From the NCBI GenBank assembly GCA_005281725.1, contig SSBO01000012.1, positions 7,634,559-7,698,558 on the forward strand: 64,000 bases of DNA. The letters run 5' to 3'. Position 1 is the stretch's first letter; the number at the start of each line of letters is the position of its first letter. This DNA is from Wuchereria bancrofti (lineage: Eukaryota > Nematoda > Chromadorea > Rhabditida > Onchocercidae). A program made the translations under genes and the position numbers. Positions 1 through 11,221 of the stretch are shown here, piece after piece. The notes under the pieces were generated by a model. That model was given only the letters and a program-made list of their open reading frames with translations. It did no database searches and was not told where the DNA came from.

Positions 1-227
1 TCAGAAAAATATATAATGAATATAAGAACAAGGATTAATGAATCTTTCAGCAGGAATAGCAGCAGCTTTCCTCAAAATTTCTGAAAGTTAGCTAAGCCTC
101 GCGTGAAATTATACCTTCCGCTTATCAATAGCTTCTTCCCTATTGACACTTCTTATACAATTCTGCAAATTCTGCCGTGTGTTTTTTACCGCCAAAATGA
201 TTTTTTGGTTTCTTTGTTCGACATGAC

Positions 228-629
228 TTACGCTTTGCAGCTCGTCTTTTTTCTCAGACCTGAAAGTAATTTTTTCAACAAAGGATGACTAAATTCAATG
301 TAAAAGTGTGAAATCTGTCGCACCATACAGAATTTCTGATTATCCATGCTTTCTGTTTTTGAAGGGAAGGATAGCCTGTTCTGCTGAGTTCCATATTCAT
401 TGTTAAGGGGTACTACCTCACTCTCATCCATAACATTGAAAAAAGAAAATAAATAAAATGAAGCATGGACACCTCCAACTATCATCCAGTTCCCCTCAAT
501 GGAAACAAACTGTTATTAATGCCAATCTGCATTTCGTAATGAAAAGATAACGTACAATCCCACTGACTGCTGCAAATTTTCTTGCATACGACGAGCTCGT
601 CGCTGTAAACCCTCCCGCATCTTCTCCAT
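228..629 (-). CDS. Candidate 5' exons of an unidentified minus-strand gene (weak)
   Basis: I do not recognise this gene. On the minus strand an ATG at 629 opens 24 codons rich in Arg, Glu and Gln (starting MEKMREGLQRRARRMQ), ending at 556 before a possible GTACGT donor. The phase allows a join to an open frame starting near 420 (EVVPLNNEYGTQQN) that runs to a stop at about 228. The first piece looks like a charged helix or coiled coil, and the second is Ser/Thr/Gln-rich with no domain. The acceptor before 420 is poor, because its pyrimidine tract lies some 17 bases upstream. It could be the start of a gene running off the left edge, or chance. Confidence 0.25.
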
Positions 630-3537
630 CTTTCTTTTACTTCTCAATTTTATTCATGGAAAATAAAAGTCCTGCAACATAAGAATTTAATGCTTATCAA
701 AACAGTATTTCCCCACTCGACTGGCATATTTAAAATATAAATGAACATTGTAAGCGAATATGTTAAACCAGATGCTAGATGATATCCACACTAATTCGGA
801 ATTCGTCTTAAGCCAATATACGTAATTTCCTCAGTTGAACTCCTTGAAAGTGTATGAAACGGCTGCTGAGGGTAAGAAAATTGTAACACAATTAGGGGTA
901 AGAGGTAAAAATTTAATATGCAAAGGAGACTGAGTGGAATTACTTACGTACTACAGCTGAAAGGAGCACGAGAATCAATCATGTTGCATTGAAAAGATGA
1001 CAACGGTCAAAAAGGGAAATAGAGAAAAAGAAGGGTGCGATGAGTACCCGAAAGTACTGTGAAATTTGTATTTAGACTTCAAGAGAGATGGAATTAATAT
1101 CCTAGTACCATAGCCTGTGTCAGCACGGTTGGAGTTTTCATGATTTAGACAGGTCACTTTTTACTTCAAACAGCGCAAATCTGAACAAGCACAATCACGA
1201 TGTGCGTCTAGACAAATACGTGATAGCGAAGAGTTACGTCTTCAAAGTGCTATTACACAATTCCTCATGAGATGCAGCTTTTCATTAGAGTCTAAGGGCC
1301 GAAGAAGAAAGCAGGCATGCTGATGAGTTTCTTCGAGGTTTGGCATGCGTGGATGGTTTATTAGTGGGTCTTGAATGGTCCTAGGTAAGTATCTCTGAAC
1401 ATTCTGCTCTCCCGTGATCTCTGTAGATCATTATCCCATATTCAGCATAGCTATTCTAACGTTGTTCAGTCTTAAACCTATCTTATTGCCTTTTTGTTGA
1501 CATTTCGTTAAATGTTTGTCGCAAATTGTTTGTCGGTTTCATCATCCCAGTAGTTCAACTTCTGCATAATTATTACATTAAAAGCACTATTCCGTAATCA
1601 AACATCATATTCCCACTCGAACGATATCACGAAATCGCGGATTGGCTATGGCTGAAGATGTGATAGGGCCCTTTGTTCTCAGCACACCGTTCCATCATGT
1701 GCTGTCGATGATGCGGAGGCACTTCCCGTTCTCCATATACAGTTTACGATATCTTGTGTTCTTATGGGTTCGTCATGTGGATGTTTCACTAGTACTGCAT
1801 CCCTTTAAGAAAAAGAAAAGTTTAATCCATTTAAAAAAAACATTTTAAAATAGATTGAAATTTTTTAGAAAGGGTTTGTGTGAAAGTGCAGGAAAAGAAA
1901 GTGGATACAAAAAGGAAGTTTAGGAATTTATGATGAACATGCTGTGGTGCGCAGTGTGCACTCTACTGAATGGATTAATTTGAAACAGAGACTTTATATG
2001 ATGTAATGAGAAATGTACGGTTCTTTGATAATTAGTTACTAATAATGTTCACCGAGACTACCAAGATCTTCGACTTCCAATTCAGTATTCCCCGCGTTAC
2101 TGTAATGCGACCAGCACTTCTAGCACCATGTAAATTTTGCAGGACGGAAGAGTGGAAGTAAGAGGTTAGGGTGATCAATAGGGGTATTACTGATTGATAC
2201 AATCGGTTACCTTTGTGGAGCTGGGTGTCTTTTCCTATTTATTTATCTCCTGTTGCTTACTATATGAAAGAAACTAAAATTAGACATTTAATCAGCAAAG
2301 TTGCATCGGAAAAGTGCTACTTTTGCATGGAATCGGGGAAATGACATAAATTTAAGTTTAAATAAAACACTGATGAGGCCATCAGTTCAGTAATCCGGAG
2401 GGCTAATTATCCAATTACAAGTGTTGGGGAAATAGCGAAATAGTGGGTTGACATGAACGCGGAGTGGGAAAGGTTGTATCAAGTGAATGACGCTTCGCAG
2501 GAATTTTGTCAACCCACTGGAAAGAGAGAGAAAGAGACGCTCATGCGCTTACGAATTATTAGCATCTTCTTTTGTGAGCCCCTTTTGAAAGTAAAGTACA
2601 CAGAGGCGATGCTCAGTGGTTTACCGAATTACTGTAAAAAGTTCCCCAGTGTATCCAAGAGCACTTCATTTCTTATTGCGTGTAAAGTTGAGTGGGTCTT
2701 AACTATTTTCTTAATCTAACCTGCAGCGCTGAACATTTTGGACTAAAGTTCTTAACAAGTGCGCTCAATTAGCGGCTGTAAAAAATTTCTAAATAAAAAT
2801 TCGAATCAAATTTCTCAAATTACTGTTGTTAAGCTTGGGAGGCACCCACTTGGATTAACCGTTATGAAGTAGATTTGTGAATTTAGAACAAATCACTGTT
2901 CAGGTTTACTTGACTGTTTAACTGATTAAGTTGATTTAAGAACTTTCAAAACGAATTATTTACGTACTAAGGGCTGATTCATTGCGCGTACATCTAGTTT
3001 ATCAAGTGAAAACAAACATGGTAAAATGACATGGATGCTCATGATGATCTGGTTGTAACGGAAGAAGCACAGATTTTCAAATACTCTTCATCCAATGTGG
3101 GCATTTAATTTATGAAGTTGGACTAAGAAACAAATAAAGTAAAACAAGACGTTCTGAAGTTCTGTGTTGTTTGCTTGAATCTTCAATGTAGTTTAATCAG
3201 TGACGTATTTTTTGATATATGGTAACAGTGTCAGTCTTCATGCTCCTCCACGAGAGTTTTTTCAAGTATCGATATCCATGTTCAGTAGTAGCACTTTGAC
3301 CATCTCTCCAGTAAGTGATTTAGTTTGAAATGCAAAGGATCGTTCTAAATTTTAATGTGTTGTAGCTTTTGTCCGAAGGTATATAATGTTTTCAATTTTT
3401 AAAAGCAACGTCAAACATTTAAAATTCACTGGGAGATATATATTGGTTATTTACAAGATATTTATAAGCTCCTGTTCTTCATGCGCTGTTCGATCTTTGC
3501 ATGACAAGTCAATTTCCGCTTGTCTTTGGTAAGAAAA
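630..3537. other. Intergenic region, no convincing gene
   Basis: About 2.9 kb with no gene I can support. A block at about 1630-1760 is clearly richer in G+C than its surroundings and carries an open plus-strand frame starting MAEDVIGPFVLSTPFHHV. It has no clear splice partners and I could not assign a family. The remainder is AT-rich with short random frames. The last part presumably holds the promoter and outron of the gene starting at 3568. Confidence 0.5.
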
Positions 3538-3544
3538 TTTTCAG
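3538..3544 (+). promoter_or_regulatory. Probable trans-splice acceptor (TTTTCAG)
   Basis: TTTTCAG lies 23 bases before the ATG at 3568 and no upstream coding exon is visible. This is the nematode acceptor consensus and fits spliced-leader addition. It also argues that 3568 is the true start; an ATG four bases earlier runs into a stop after two codons. Confidence 0.5.
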
Positions 3545-3567
3545 ATCTGACGATTAGGAACAAATGA

Positions 3568-6500
3568 ATGAGTGAGCAACGTGAAATCGTAAAAGCAAGC
3601 TGGTTACAGCATGTAGTACATAAAAAAGGTGGCACTTTGCATCGTAAAACGGTAAGTTTCAATTTAATATTCTCACACATTCTTACAAAGGATCATTATT
3701 GCATTATGCTGGCTGTTGTCTTTGTTTTAGAAAATTCTATATGAAGAAGGGAAGTGGGTCGTATTATGTGTTCACAGTGGTCGTATACCACTTTTGGAAT
3801 GGTACTTCTCAGAAGAATATGTGCATGGACATAGGTATTTTAATCTCGAAAAGTCAGGTTAAGGTTTTTAGCTAATCTCTACAGTTATAAGTGTATTTTT
3901 TGCGGTTTTGGTCCTTAGATTCGATCCAATATTCTAATTATTGTGTAACGAATAATTTTAGACCTTCGAAAGTGATCGATTTGTTAGATTCGTCTTTTGT
4001 AAGGGTCGTTATGAGTGACCCATCTAGACGCAGTTTCATGATTGGTTTTGTGGATTGTTCACGTGATGCCATTGAGCTTTCTGCTTTGACAATGTAATGC
4101 TCTTTTTTTTGTAGGGAAGATTTGTATTATTAAAGCGTCGTTTTTCATTTTAGACTGTATGATATGTAGAGCTTGGTTTGTACTGCATTGCTTTAATATA
4201 TAAGCTTTATGCGCAGACGTTAAATTTAAAGCTTTGGGTCTCTCTAGAATATCAGATGTCGCTTTAGTTCTTACCTAACGTATTTCTGGATTGTGGAAGC
4301 ATGGAAATATCAAAAAAGAGGATTTCTTGAATTTGTTACTATTAACGAAATTTTCAGAGAAGATTGTGATGATTGGATTCGGTCAACAACGTCCGCCCTC
4401 ATGCGATTAAAATGTCTGACGGAATCAGCAAATCTCTATATTTCAGTACCTGATTTTGCATCTGAATCATTAAGAGCAACCGAACAGTTTCTTCATGAAG
4501 ATGCTGGTCGTAACGAGGTATGTTTTATAGTATGCTAATCTATGACAGGTATAGAGATACGTGAAACAGAAAACGCTTTCAACAGCTCTGGTTTGACTCT
4601 TACCTCTGGTTCAAATGGAGAACGTTTTGCTTTGTGTTTTGAATTCAAAATGTAAGTCAGTATAGGATTATTAGTGCGATTAAGTTTCAGAACATTCTTA
4701 AGTTGGATTATTATCTACGGAATGTTTGTTCTCTATTGTTTCCAGAAGTAGAAAATGAAAGCAGACTCTGTGCTCGAAATCAATTGAGATAAGTTTTAAG
4801 GTGCCTGAAGAAGTGACGCCATCACTAACAATTTCTCCTGCAAGAAATTCAAATCATGAACGCATTAGGTTTTCACCATCAACGCAACTGTTTGGGATAT
4901 CACATTTGCCTCGTACGCTAAGCGCTGAAGAGAAAAAGGTGAAGAATCATAGAGTGATGAAGACTCCACCTCCGCTTCCGCCCCGTAATATTTCGTCTTC
5001 AGAAGTTCAGGTTCTCAAGACTAGTGCAGAAGTTAGTCTTTCTTTAACTTCTTTCCAGTATTAAATGGAACTTGTTTGATTCCATACCGGAAAATGATTC
5101 TCTGGTTTTACAAGATTGTTCAGTTTTTCATGTAAAGTGTACTTTATTGCAAAATTTTCTGGTTGTGTCAAATTGTTTCATTAATTAGATGAATTTCTTT
5201 TTTTTTCACAGGCTTTCATGAACAAAATACTCATTCTACAAAATATAAATTTTGTAGCGTTGCTCAATATATGATCATCCAAAGAATCGTACATCCATGT
5301 CGTTTGGCGATTCATCGGTTGTGGAAGAACGTGCGGAAGACGTTTCAGTTAATCCGGGAAATTCTATGTATATGTTTATAATTTATACTATTGATTTCTT
5401 CCTCGTAAGTTGTAACGCCAGTGTTTCATGGTCCTTTGCAATTGTCAGGTTTTTGTGTAATTTCCATTTCTAAATATTACATTAATAAATGAATATTTGC
5501 CTTAGAAAACTAAACATGGGGAAACATTCATTTTATTTATATACAGCCAGGTGCAAAACTTTGTTTTTGGCAATTTTTCTTAAATGAAACTGGGTTCCTC
5601 CCTCTTCATCTACCAAAATACACAAAATCGTTCCTTTGAAATGTATAAAATTTTATAAAATCGGTAGTTCTATTTAAATATGAGAGCATTCAGGATCAGA
5701 AATATTTACAGCACTTTGGAGGAACTGACATCACTGGACACTGAAATAACAACACCGGTGAGTTTGTATTCCGAATCGGTGAAGCGTGGTTATTCTGTCC
5801 CAACTGGAACCTTGAATGCCAGTATAGCTCACTCACGCCGTATTACTGGAAGTAATTCGTTCTCACTGGATTATGACTCTCCTTCTGGAGCGATTAGTCG
5901 GATTTTTCCAATCACAAACATTTCACTACAAAAAACCCATTCAACTTGTAAAGGAAACAGCAGTGGAATGTTAGCTGAAGAACATGACCAGTCACAGATC
6001 ACCAATAATAGTGGAATTTCAAGTGGTTTGAGAAATTTAACAGTGCAACCCTTCATATGCATGCAGCATATTGCTTACGTAGATTTCGGTGGAAGAGTGT
6101 GGTCAGTGTTTCGATGTCCTTTTTTTGTTCCTGAATTCTTGTAAAGGTGTTCTATTGACCATGACTACATATGTATTAATCTCTGTCGTTATACTTTGTC
6201 TTAAGTAAAGTTAGGCTGAAATTTCAGTTCATACTTTGATTTCTCCCAATATCAATTAATTTTCGAATAACTGTGAGGCGAGTTATTTGTTTATTTAAGG
6301 ATAACGGGTTGGACTGCAATAGCTGAAAAGTATCTTACCGATCAGTTGTTTATTGGTGATCAACTTTTACGAATTGCTGATGTTGACATATACAGCGCAC
6401 AACAAATTCCACTTATTTTCGGCGCTACATTTAAAACAGGGTTCTCGGTACTTTTATAAATCACAATATTTCTCTCCTATGTAGAAACGTTCTTGTAGCG

Positions 6501-7103
6501 TGAACCATACTTAGGATAGCGTTATCGGCAAAAAATACTACTAAAAGATTCCATCTATTTTATTGCAAGGCAAATTTTACAAAATGTTGCATCTTGAAGA
6601 TTCTCGACAAATTGGACAAACCTGATTGGTATTTTATTTTAGGTAAATATTGCCATTCAACGAGTGCCTTACGGGACAATTTACACGTTGCAAAAAACGA
6701 CGCAGAAATTTGATACAGGCTTAATGTTGGATAAACGTAAAAATAAAGTAATACTACTTTTAACAAAAGATCTAGGCTACCTTTGTTAGTTTAGTCGTCA
6801 GGAATTTTGTCGTATCTCTGCAGTTTATTTCAGCTAGCTGACGTTCTTGAAGGATCACCAGCATGGAAAGCCGGTATCCGGCCCTTAGTTCCAGCAGTTA
6901 CACGAACAGGCACAACTCCTGCTTGCATTACTTGTGTAAACAGGCATGGTTTGAATATATTTTCAAAAAATGATGAAGTTCTTAGACAGATCGATACTTT
7001 ACCTTTGTCTATTTTTACTGTCATGGTACAACCCTATGATTTTGTCAAACTTCTGAAAAGAAGCTTAAAGAAATTGAAGAATGTCAGCGATTTCGTTCAC
7101 TGA
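3568..7103 (+). CDS. PH domain and tandem PDZ domain scaffold/adaptor protein, 583 aa
   Basis: Ten exons keep one phase throughout: 3568-3651, 3731-3834, 3962-4093, 4358-4517, 4801-5031, 5258-5367, 5694-6101, 6300-6447, 6643-6747 and 6834-7103. Residues 8-122 look like a PH domain of the GAB/DOK/IRS type: basic start (KASWLQHVVHKKGG), core strand GKWVVLC, a strand resembling RRSFMIGF, and a C-terminal helix with the invariant Trp in EDCDDWIRST. A linker follows with an SH3-ligand stretch PPPLPPR (216-222) and a YDHP site at Tyr242 resembling YxxP SH2 ligands. Residues of about 393-480 form a PDZ-like fold (IGDQLLRIADVDIYS). A second PDZ lies at about 486-575 (EGSPAWKAGI, then NDEVLRQIDTLPL). 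Together these suggest a membrane-recruited signalling scaffold; partners and function are inferred. The end of exon 5 could instead be 5010. I know no named orthologue. Confidence 0.8.
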
Positions 7104-8340
7104 TTATTTCATTGTTATTTCAAACACAATCACTGCATTGACTGCTCAATTTTCCGTTCTTGTATTATCTTTTCTTTCAGTCATCTTATTTTTTGAATTG
7201 TAAATATGATTGTAATGACTTTAATAGATATAAAAATTTCAAAATGAATGGCTCACAGTGAAAGAAGCCTATTATGTGCAGCTTGTGGGATCATTTTAAC
7301 ATAATTGTTTGATGAAAAATGATACGTATATTGATGTTCTAAATCTTATTACACATTTCACTGCACATAGGCACTAGAGGCTTTTTTCGTATACTCAAAG
7401 ATGGGTAAAGTACATAACGACTGAGACACAGTAAAAAATGACCCTTATGGAAAAGTATGGTAAAACGTTAGGACTGCAAGCTTTGGGATATCACTGTCGA
7501 ACAGCATCGTTTGAAGAGATAGTGCAGAGTTTGAATAACATTATCAAGATATAAATTCCTCAGAATCACTGTCCATCGTTAGTCAATTTGTTTACTTTGT
7601 CCTTTCTACAAGGCAGTTCTTTTCTAGAGGCAAAATGTGAAAACAGCTTTCTCCCTAGCGGTACGCAACTTTGAAGCATACGGCAACATTTCTACCTCGG
7701 AGATAAATTTCTTCAGATCTTAAGATTTCATAGGATTGAGGATGAATTAATGGAATGCATCAGTTTGGGCGTATGTGGCCGTGTTTATATACCCAATGTA
7801 TTCTTGAGATTGTGGAGTTTCACAACGATTGAGCCTTCCACTGAGCATACTGGATGTTCAGGTTATTGTGGATATCAGTTATTGTTGGTTGTCGCTCATT
7901 CTGTATTAACAAAGAAGCTTTCAAGTTAGAAATCTAACATTTGATTCATAAGATTTTGCGGTATCCATTAAGCTTGTACATTATTCTCCTCATACAGACA
8001 TTACTAGAATTAACAGTTCATTTCTAACATGTTGGACGTTGATTTATGAGAGAGGCTTGGGTAACTGATGTGAGATCAGGTGTGGACTCATAAACTATCC
8101 TATTCAGGTGACTGTTTGACTGGATGTTATGGTGTCGTTTTATGTAAGCCTTTTCTGATCTCATTCGAATCCTTTGGGAGCCACCATAGTGCAACATAGA
8201 GGTTGGATTTTACTGAAAGTTTTGGTCATGTCATATCTTATTGGTAGTGGTAGTGGACTGACTAGCAGAACTGTTTTGGAAAATTAATTGTGTGAGCTTT
8301 TATGGTTCTCACCAAACTGACTTGATCCAGATTGATACAT
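7104..8340. other. Intergenic spacer
   Basis: About 1.2 kb between two genes on the same strand. I see no coding frame, RNA gene or repeat. It must contain the 3' UTR of the PH/PDZ gene, although no canonical AATAAA follows its stop closely, and the outron or promoter of the next gene. Confidence 0.6.
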
Positions 8341-8347
8341 ATTTTAG
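8341..8347 (+). promoter_or_regulatory. Probable trans-splice acceptor (ATTTTAG)
   Basis: ATTTTAG ends 11 bases before the ATG at 8359, with no coding exon upstream that would need a cis-splice here. This fits spliced-leader addition to the GSKIP-domain transcript. Confidence 0.4.
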
Positions 8348-8358
8348 AATAAAAAGTG

Positions 8359-11146
8359 ATGGCTCATTCGTCACCATTTACTCCTCCATCATCGCCAAGC
8401 TGTAAAGGTCCGTCATCGGCACTCTCATTTCATGGAGTTCATCCTATAGGTACACCCACCGCAAACTGCTTGGCCGATTGCCTTGGAGTTTCGCCTCTTT
8501 ATCGTCAACAAAAGTAAGATTTCTTTATGGTATGTAAAAAAAACTCCTTCATACTTAAGAGCTGAAATGAATTAATTTCCGAGTTCTCTTTCGTTTTCAA
8601 AAAATACCTGATATTAAGAAAGTGAAGTCATTATGACCTCGATGGCTTCTTTTAACTTATCATCAGTATTTTTGATATTTATCGAGTTCTGTAATCTCAC
8701 TTCTTAGTTAAATTTCTCTTCCAACTTTCACCCGTTATCTCATATCATTTGTCTGACCACAAATATCTGAACATGATCAAATTATTTTCTTTTCGTTGCA
8801 TAGACATGATTCGCAGGCTGATTAGGAAATTTTTCTGTGAAAAGAAGAAAAGAAATAAATCAAATATTGCCAACGATTTGATAGAAAATGTGTCACTTTT
8901 TTAAAATATATATATATTTTTTGAAGCTTCCCGTCATTTTTTAAAATACATAGATTAAGCTGAATACAGCCACCAAGAGCACAATAGTTTATCTTACGAT
9001 GTTTTCCATATCGGTATTATAATAATTTCTGTGGCGCCTGAGACGGCTACAAAACTCTAAAAGCACTCATTTGCTTGTCCACTTTAAGATAGAATTTTTT
9101 TTATAAAGAAGTATATGAAGTAAAGATGTGTGTGTGTTTGTGCCTTATAATTTTAATACGTGATGCTTTCTAGCTCAGCTCGTTGGCAGAGTGCAGCACA
9201 AATTTATCAGAGTTATCAAAGCAGCCGAACACATAGTCGTGCTCACAGCCCAGCGGCGGATGGATTTCACGAAGCATTTATGTATCCGCCAAGTTTGACT
9301 CCAGCATTAATATCCGATCATATTTCTACTGTTCACAACATTTTCGGGTATGAATTGTGAATTAATCCTTGTAAGTTCGATTTTCAAAGATCTTGCTTTT
9401 GTTTCCTCCTTACACCAAAGAAATTATCTCTACTGAAATGTGTGCGGATTAATTCCACGCCGTTCTGAATTAATTGCATTACTGACTGTGCTTCAAGATC
9501 TAAATACTAGATGCATGGAACTACTATTTCATATTTGTCGCCAAAGTTTTGACGAAGCGCTACACTTATTCTACCTTGAATTATTCTATCTACTACTGCT
9601 GAATATATTTATCAAACTGTTTGTTAGTTCTTAAGAAATCAAAGTTGGAGAAAAGTGATAGGCTCTCAAAAGCAATGTATTAAATGTATTAAACTTTTAA
9701 AATGGTACACTTGCTTTTTTTTCAGAACACCACTTTCTCTCGTTGAAATAGGTCGCGCTAATCGAAAACGTCATGCTGAAGTTGGTGATACACTAAATGA
9801 GCAAAGTGTTGGTGGCCCTTTAGAATTAGAAGCTATAGCTGCTGTACACGAACTCTCAAATGAAGTGCGCTCTATTGCTGTCTCAGAAATCTTGCCACGG
9901 ACAGCCGATTTGATTTTCGTAAATATCAAGACTGTCGAGGGTTAGCATATCTTTCGGAGTTTTTAGTATAGTTCTGAGAATCTTATACGAAAGAACTGCT
10001 TTGTCACTTTCTTACTTCAATTGTGTTAGATTCTGATGGGTATGAAATTCTTTAGTATAAGATTATAAGGTCCAAGATAGTTGATCTCTGTATAAATTGT
10101 AATATCCTGAAACTTTTTTTTTTGTATTGACATAGACAACTGGTGAGGGGTCATGACTTGTAATATTAATTTTTTCTATTTCTTCCATTGTAATGAACAA
10201 TTAATTTTGCCTCTGTTTTATTCTTCAAGTTATTATTAATGTAAAGGGCGATACTTCATATAGTTGACTTCCATTATTTTCGAAGTCGTTATTAAACTAC
10301 AAACAGGTCATCCTTATACGTTAGAATTAACAATGAAAGGATGGCGGATTGCATCGTTGCAGTGTGATAGTATGAATGGAGATTATAAACGGGTACTGTG
10401 TTAGTTCATTGGTTTTTTAAAACTATCTTAAATGGTTTGTTTTTTAGAAAGCATTCTTGTTTTATCTCCCACTCGTTTCTCTACAGATTAGTTGTTTATG
10501 TGAAATTCTGGCAAAAAATTCTGTTAGGCAGACTACCAAATATTCAGTAAACATCTAACAACTGTTTAGATTTATTTTCTTTTGAAGGTTGGATTGCATG
10601 CAAAATATTACGAAAATGCTAGGCAGCTTCTTGAAGAGATTTCACCAGCACATTCGCAGTACTTTACCAAATGTTTGACTGAAAAGCTAACTCAACTTCA
10701 TGCATGGAGGAAAGCTCAGGTTTCTGTTTATTAGAAAATGGAGTTTATTCGACATTTAAAAGCTGAAACAGTGATCGAGTAATAGAACCCAGTGAAAATT
10801 CATTTTGTTTCTGGTTTTCTGACAGATTTATTCAAGTCTAATTTTTGTGGGATTTATTACTAGTGGTGCTTTGTTAAACTACATTTTACAGATTTTGACA
10901 TGCAACTCTTTTGCGCTTTTGCACCGAATTATAACAGTTTATAGATCTTATTGTTGAAATTGTTTCATTTTTTCTTCCTTTTTTTTGTAGGAAGAAATGG
11001 AAGATGTGGATGTGGAGTCATTTGAAAAACAGACACGCAGAGCTTCAACAAGTTTGAAAAAAGAAGCAGAAAAAAAGGACGGAGAAAATGACGACCAGTC
11101 AGACGAAGGTCTTATGTTCACTGTGGACAAAAGTAATAATAGGTGA
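8359..11146 (+). CDS. GSKIP-domain protein, 305 aa
   Basis: Six exons in consistent phase: 8359-8513, 9174-9347, 9726-9940, 10307-10392, 10588-10719 and 10991-11146. Residues 142-254 match the GSKIP (DUF727) domain: LELEAIAAVHELSNEV, then LIFVNIKTVEG, YTLELTMKGWRIAS, and a helical end LLEEISPAHSQYF followed by LTEKLTQLHAWR. Human GSKIP (139 aa) binds GSK3-beta through this domain and anchors PKA. The same domain is found inside CLU/TIF31 proteins, but no CLU domain is visible here. The first about 140 residues are extra, Ser/Pro-rich (SPFTPPSSPS) and likely disordered. The tail from 255 is acidic and basic by turns. The TGA at 11144-11146 is chosen as the stop because an AATAAA lies 70 bases on. 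The bases around it (AG|GTGAAA) could also be a donor, so further exons are not excluded. Confidence 0.85.
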
Positions 11147-11215
11147 AATGTTCCACTACTTCTCTTCCTACGCAAGTGTTAGTTATTTGTTGAACTTTCT
11201 ATCTAGAACTAAGAC

Positions 11216-11221
11216 AATAAA
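11216..11221 (+). terminator. Polyadenylation signal AATAAA of the GSKIP-domain gene
   Basis: Canonical AATAAA 70 bases after the proposed TGA stop. The spacing is typical of a nematode 3' UTR and supports the last exon ending at 11146. Confidence 0.5.

Noticed and set aside
9437..9634. Open frame in an intron of the GSKIP-domain gene with coding-like leucine-rich content
   Set aside because: A TGA stands directly upstream in frame and no acceptor lies between it and the frame. The flanking exons join perfectly without it.
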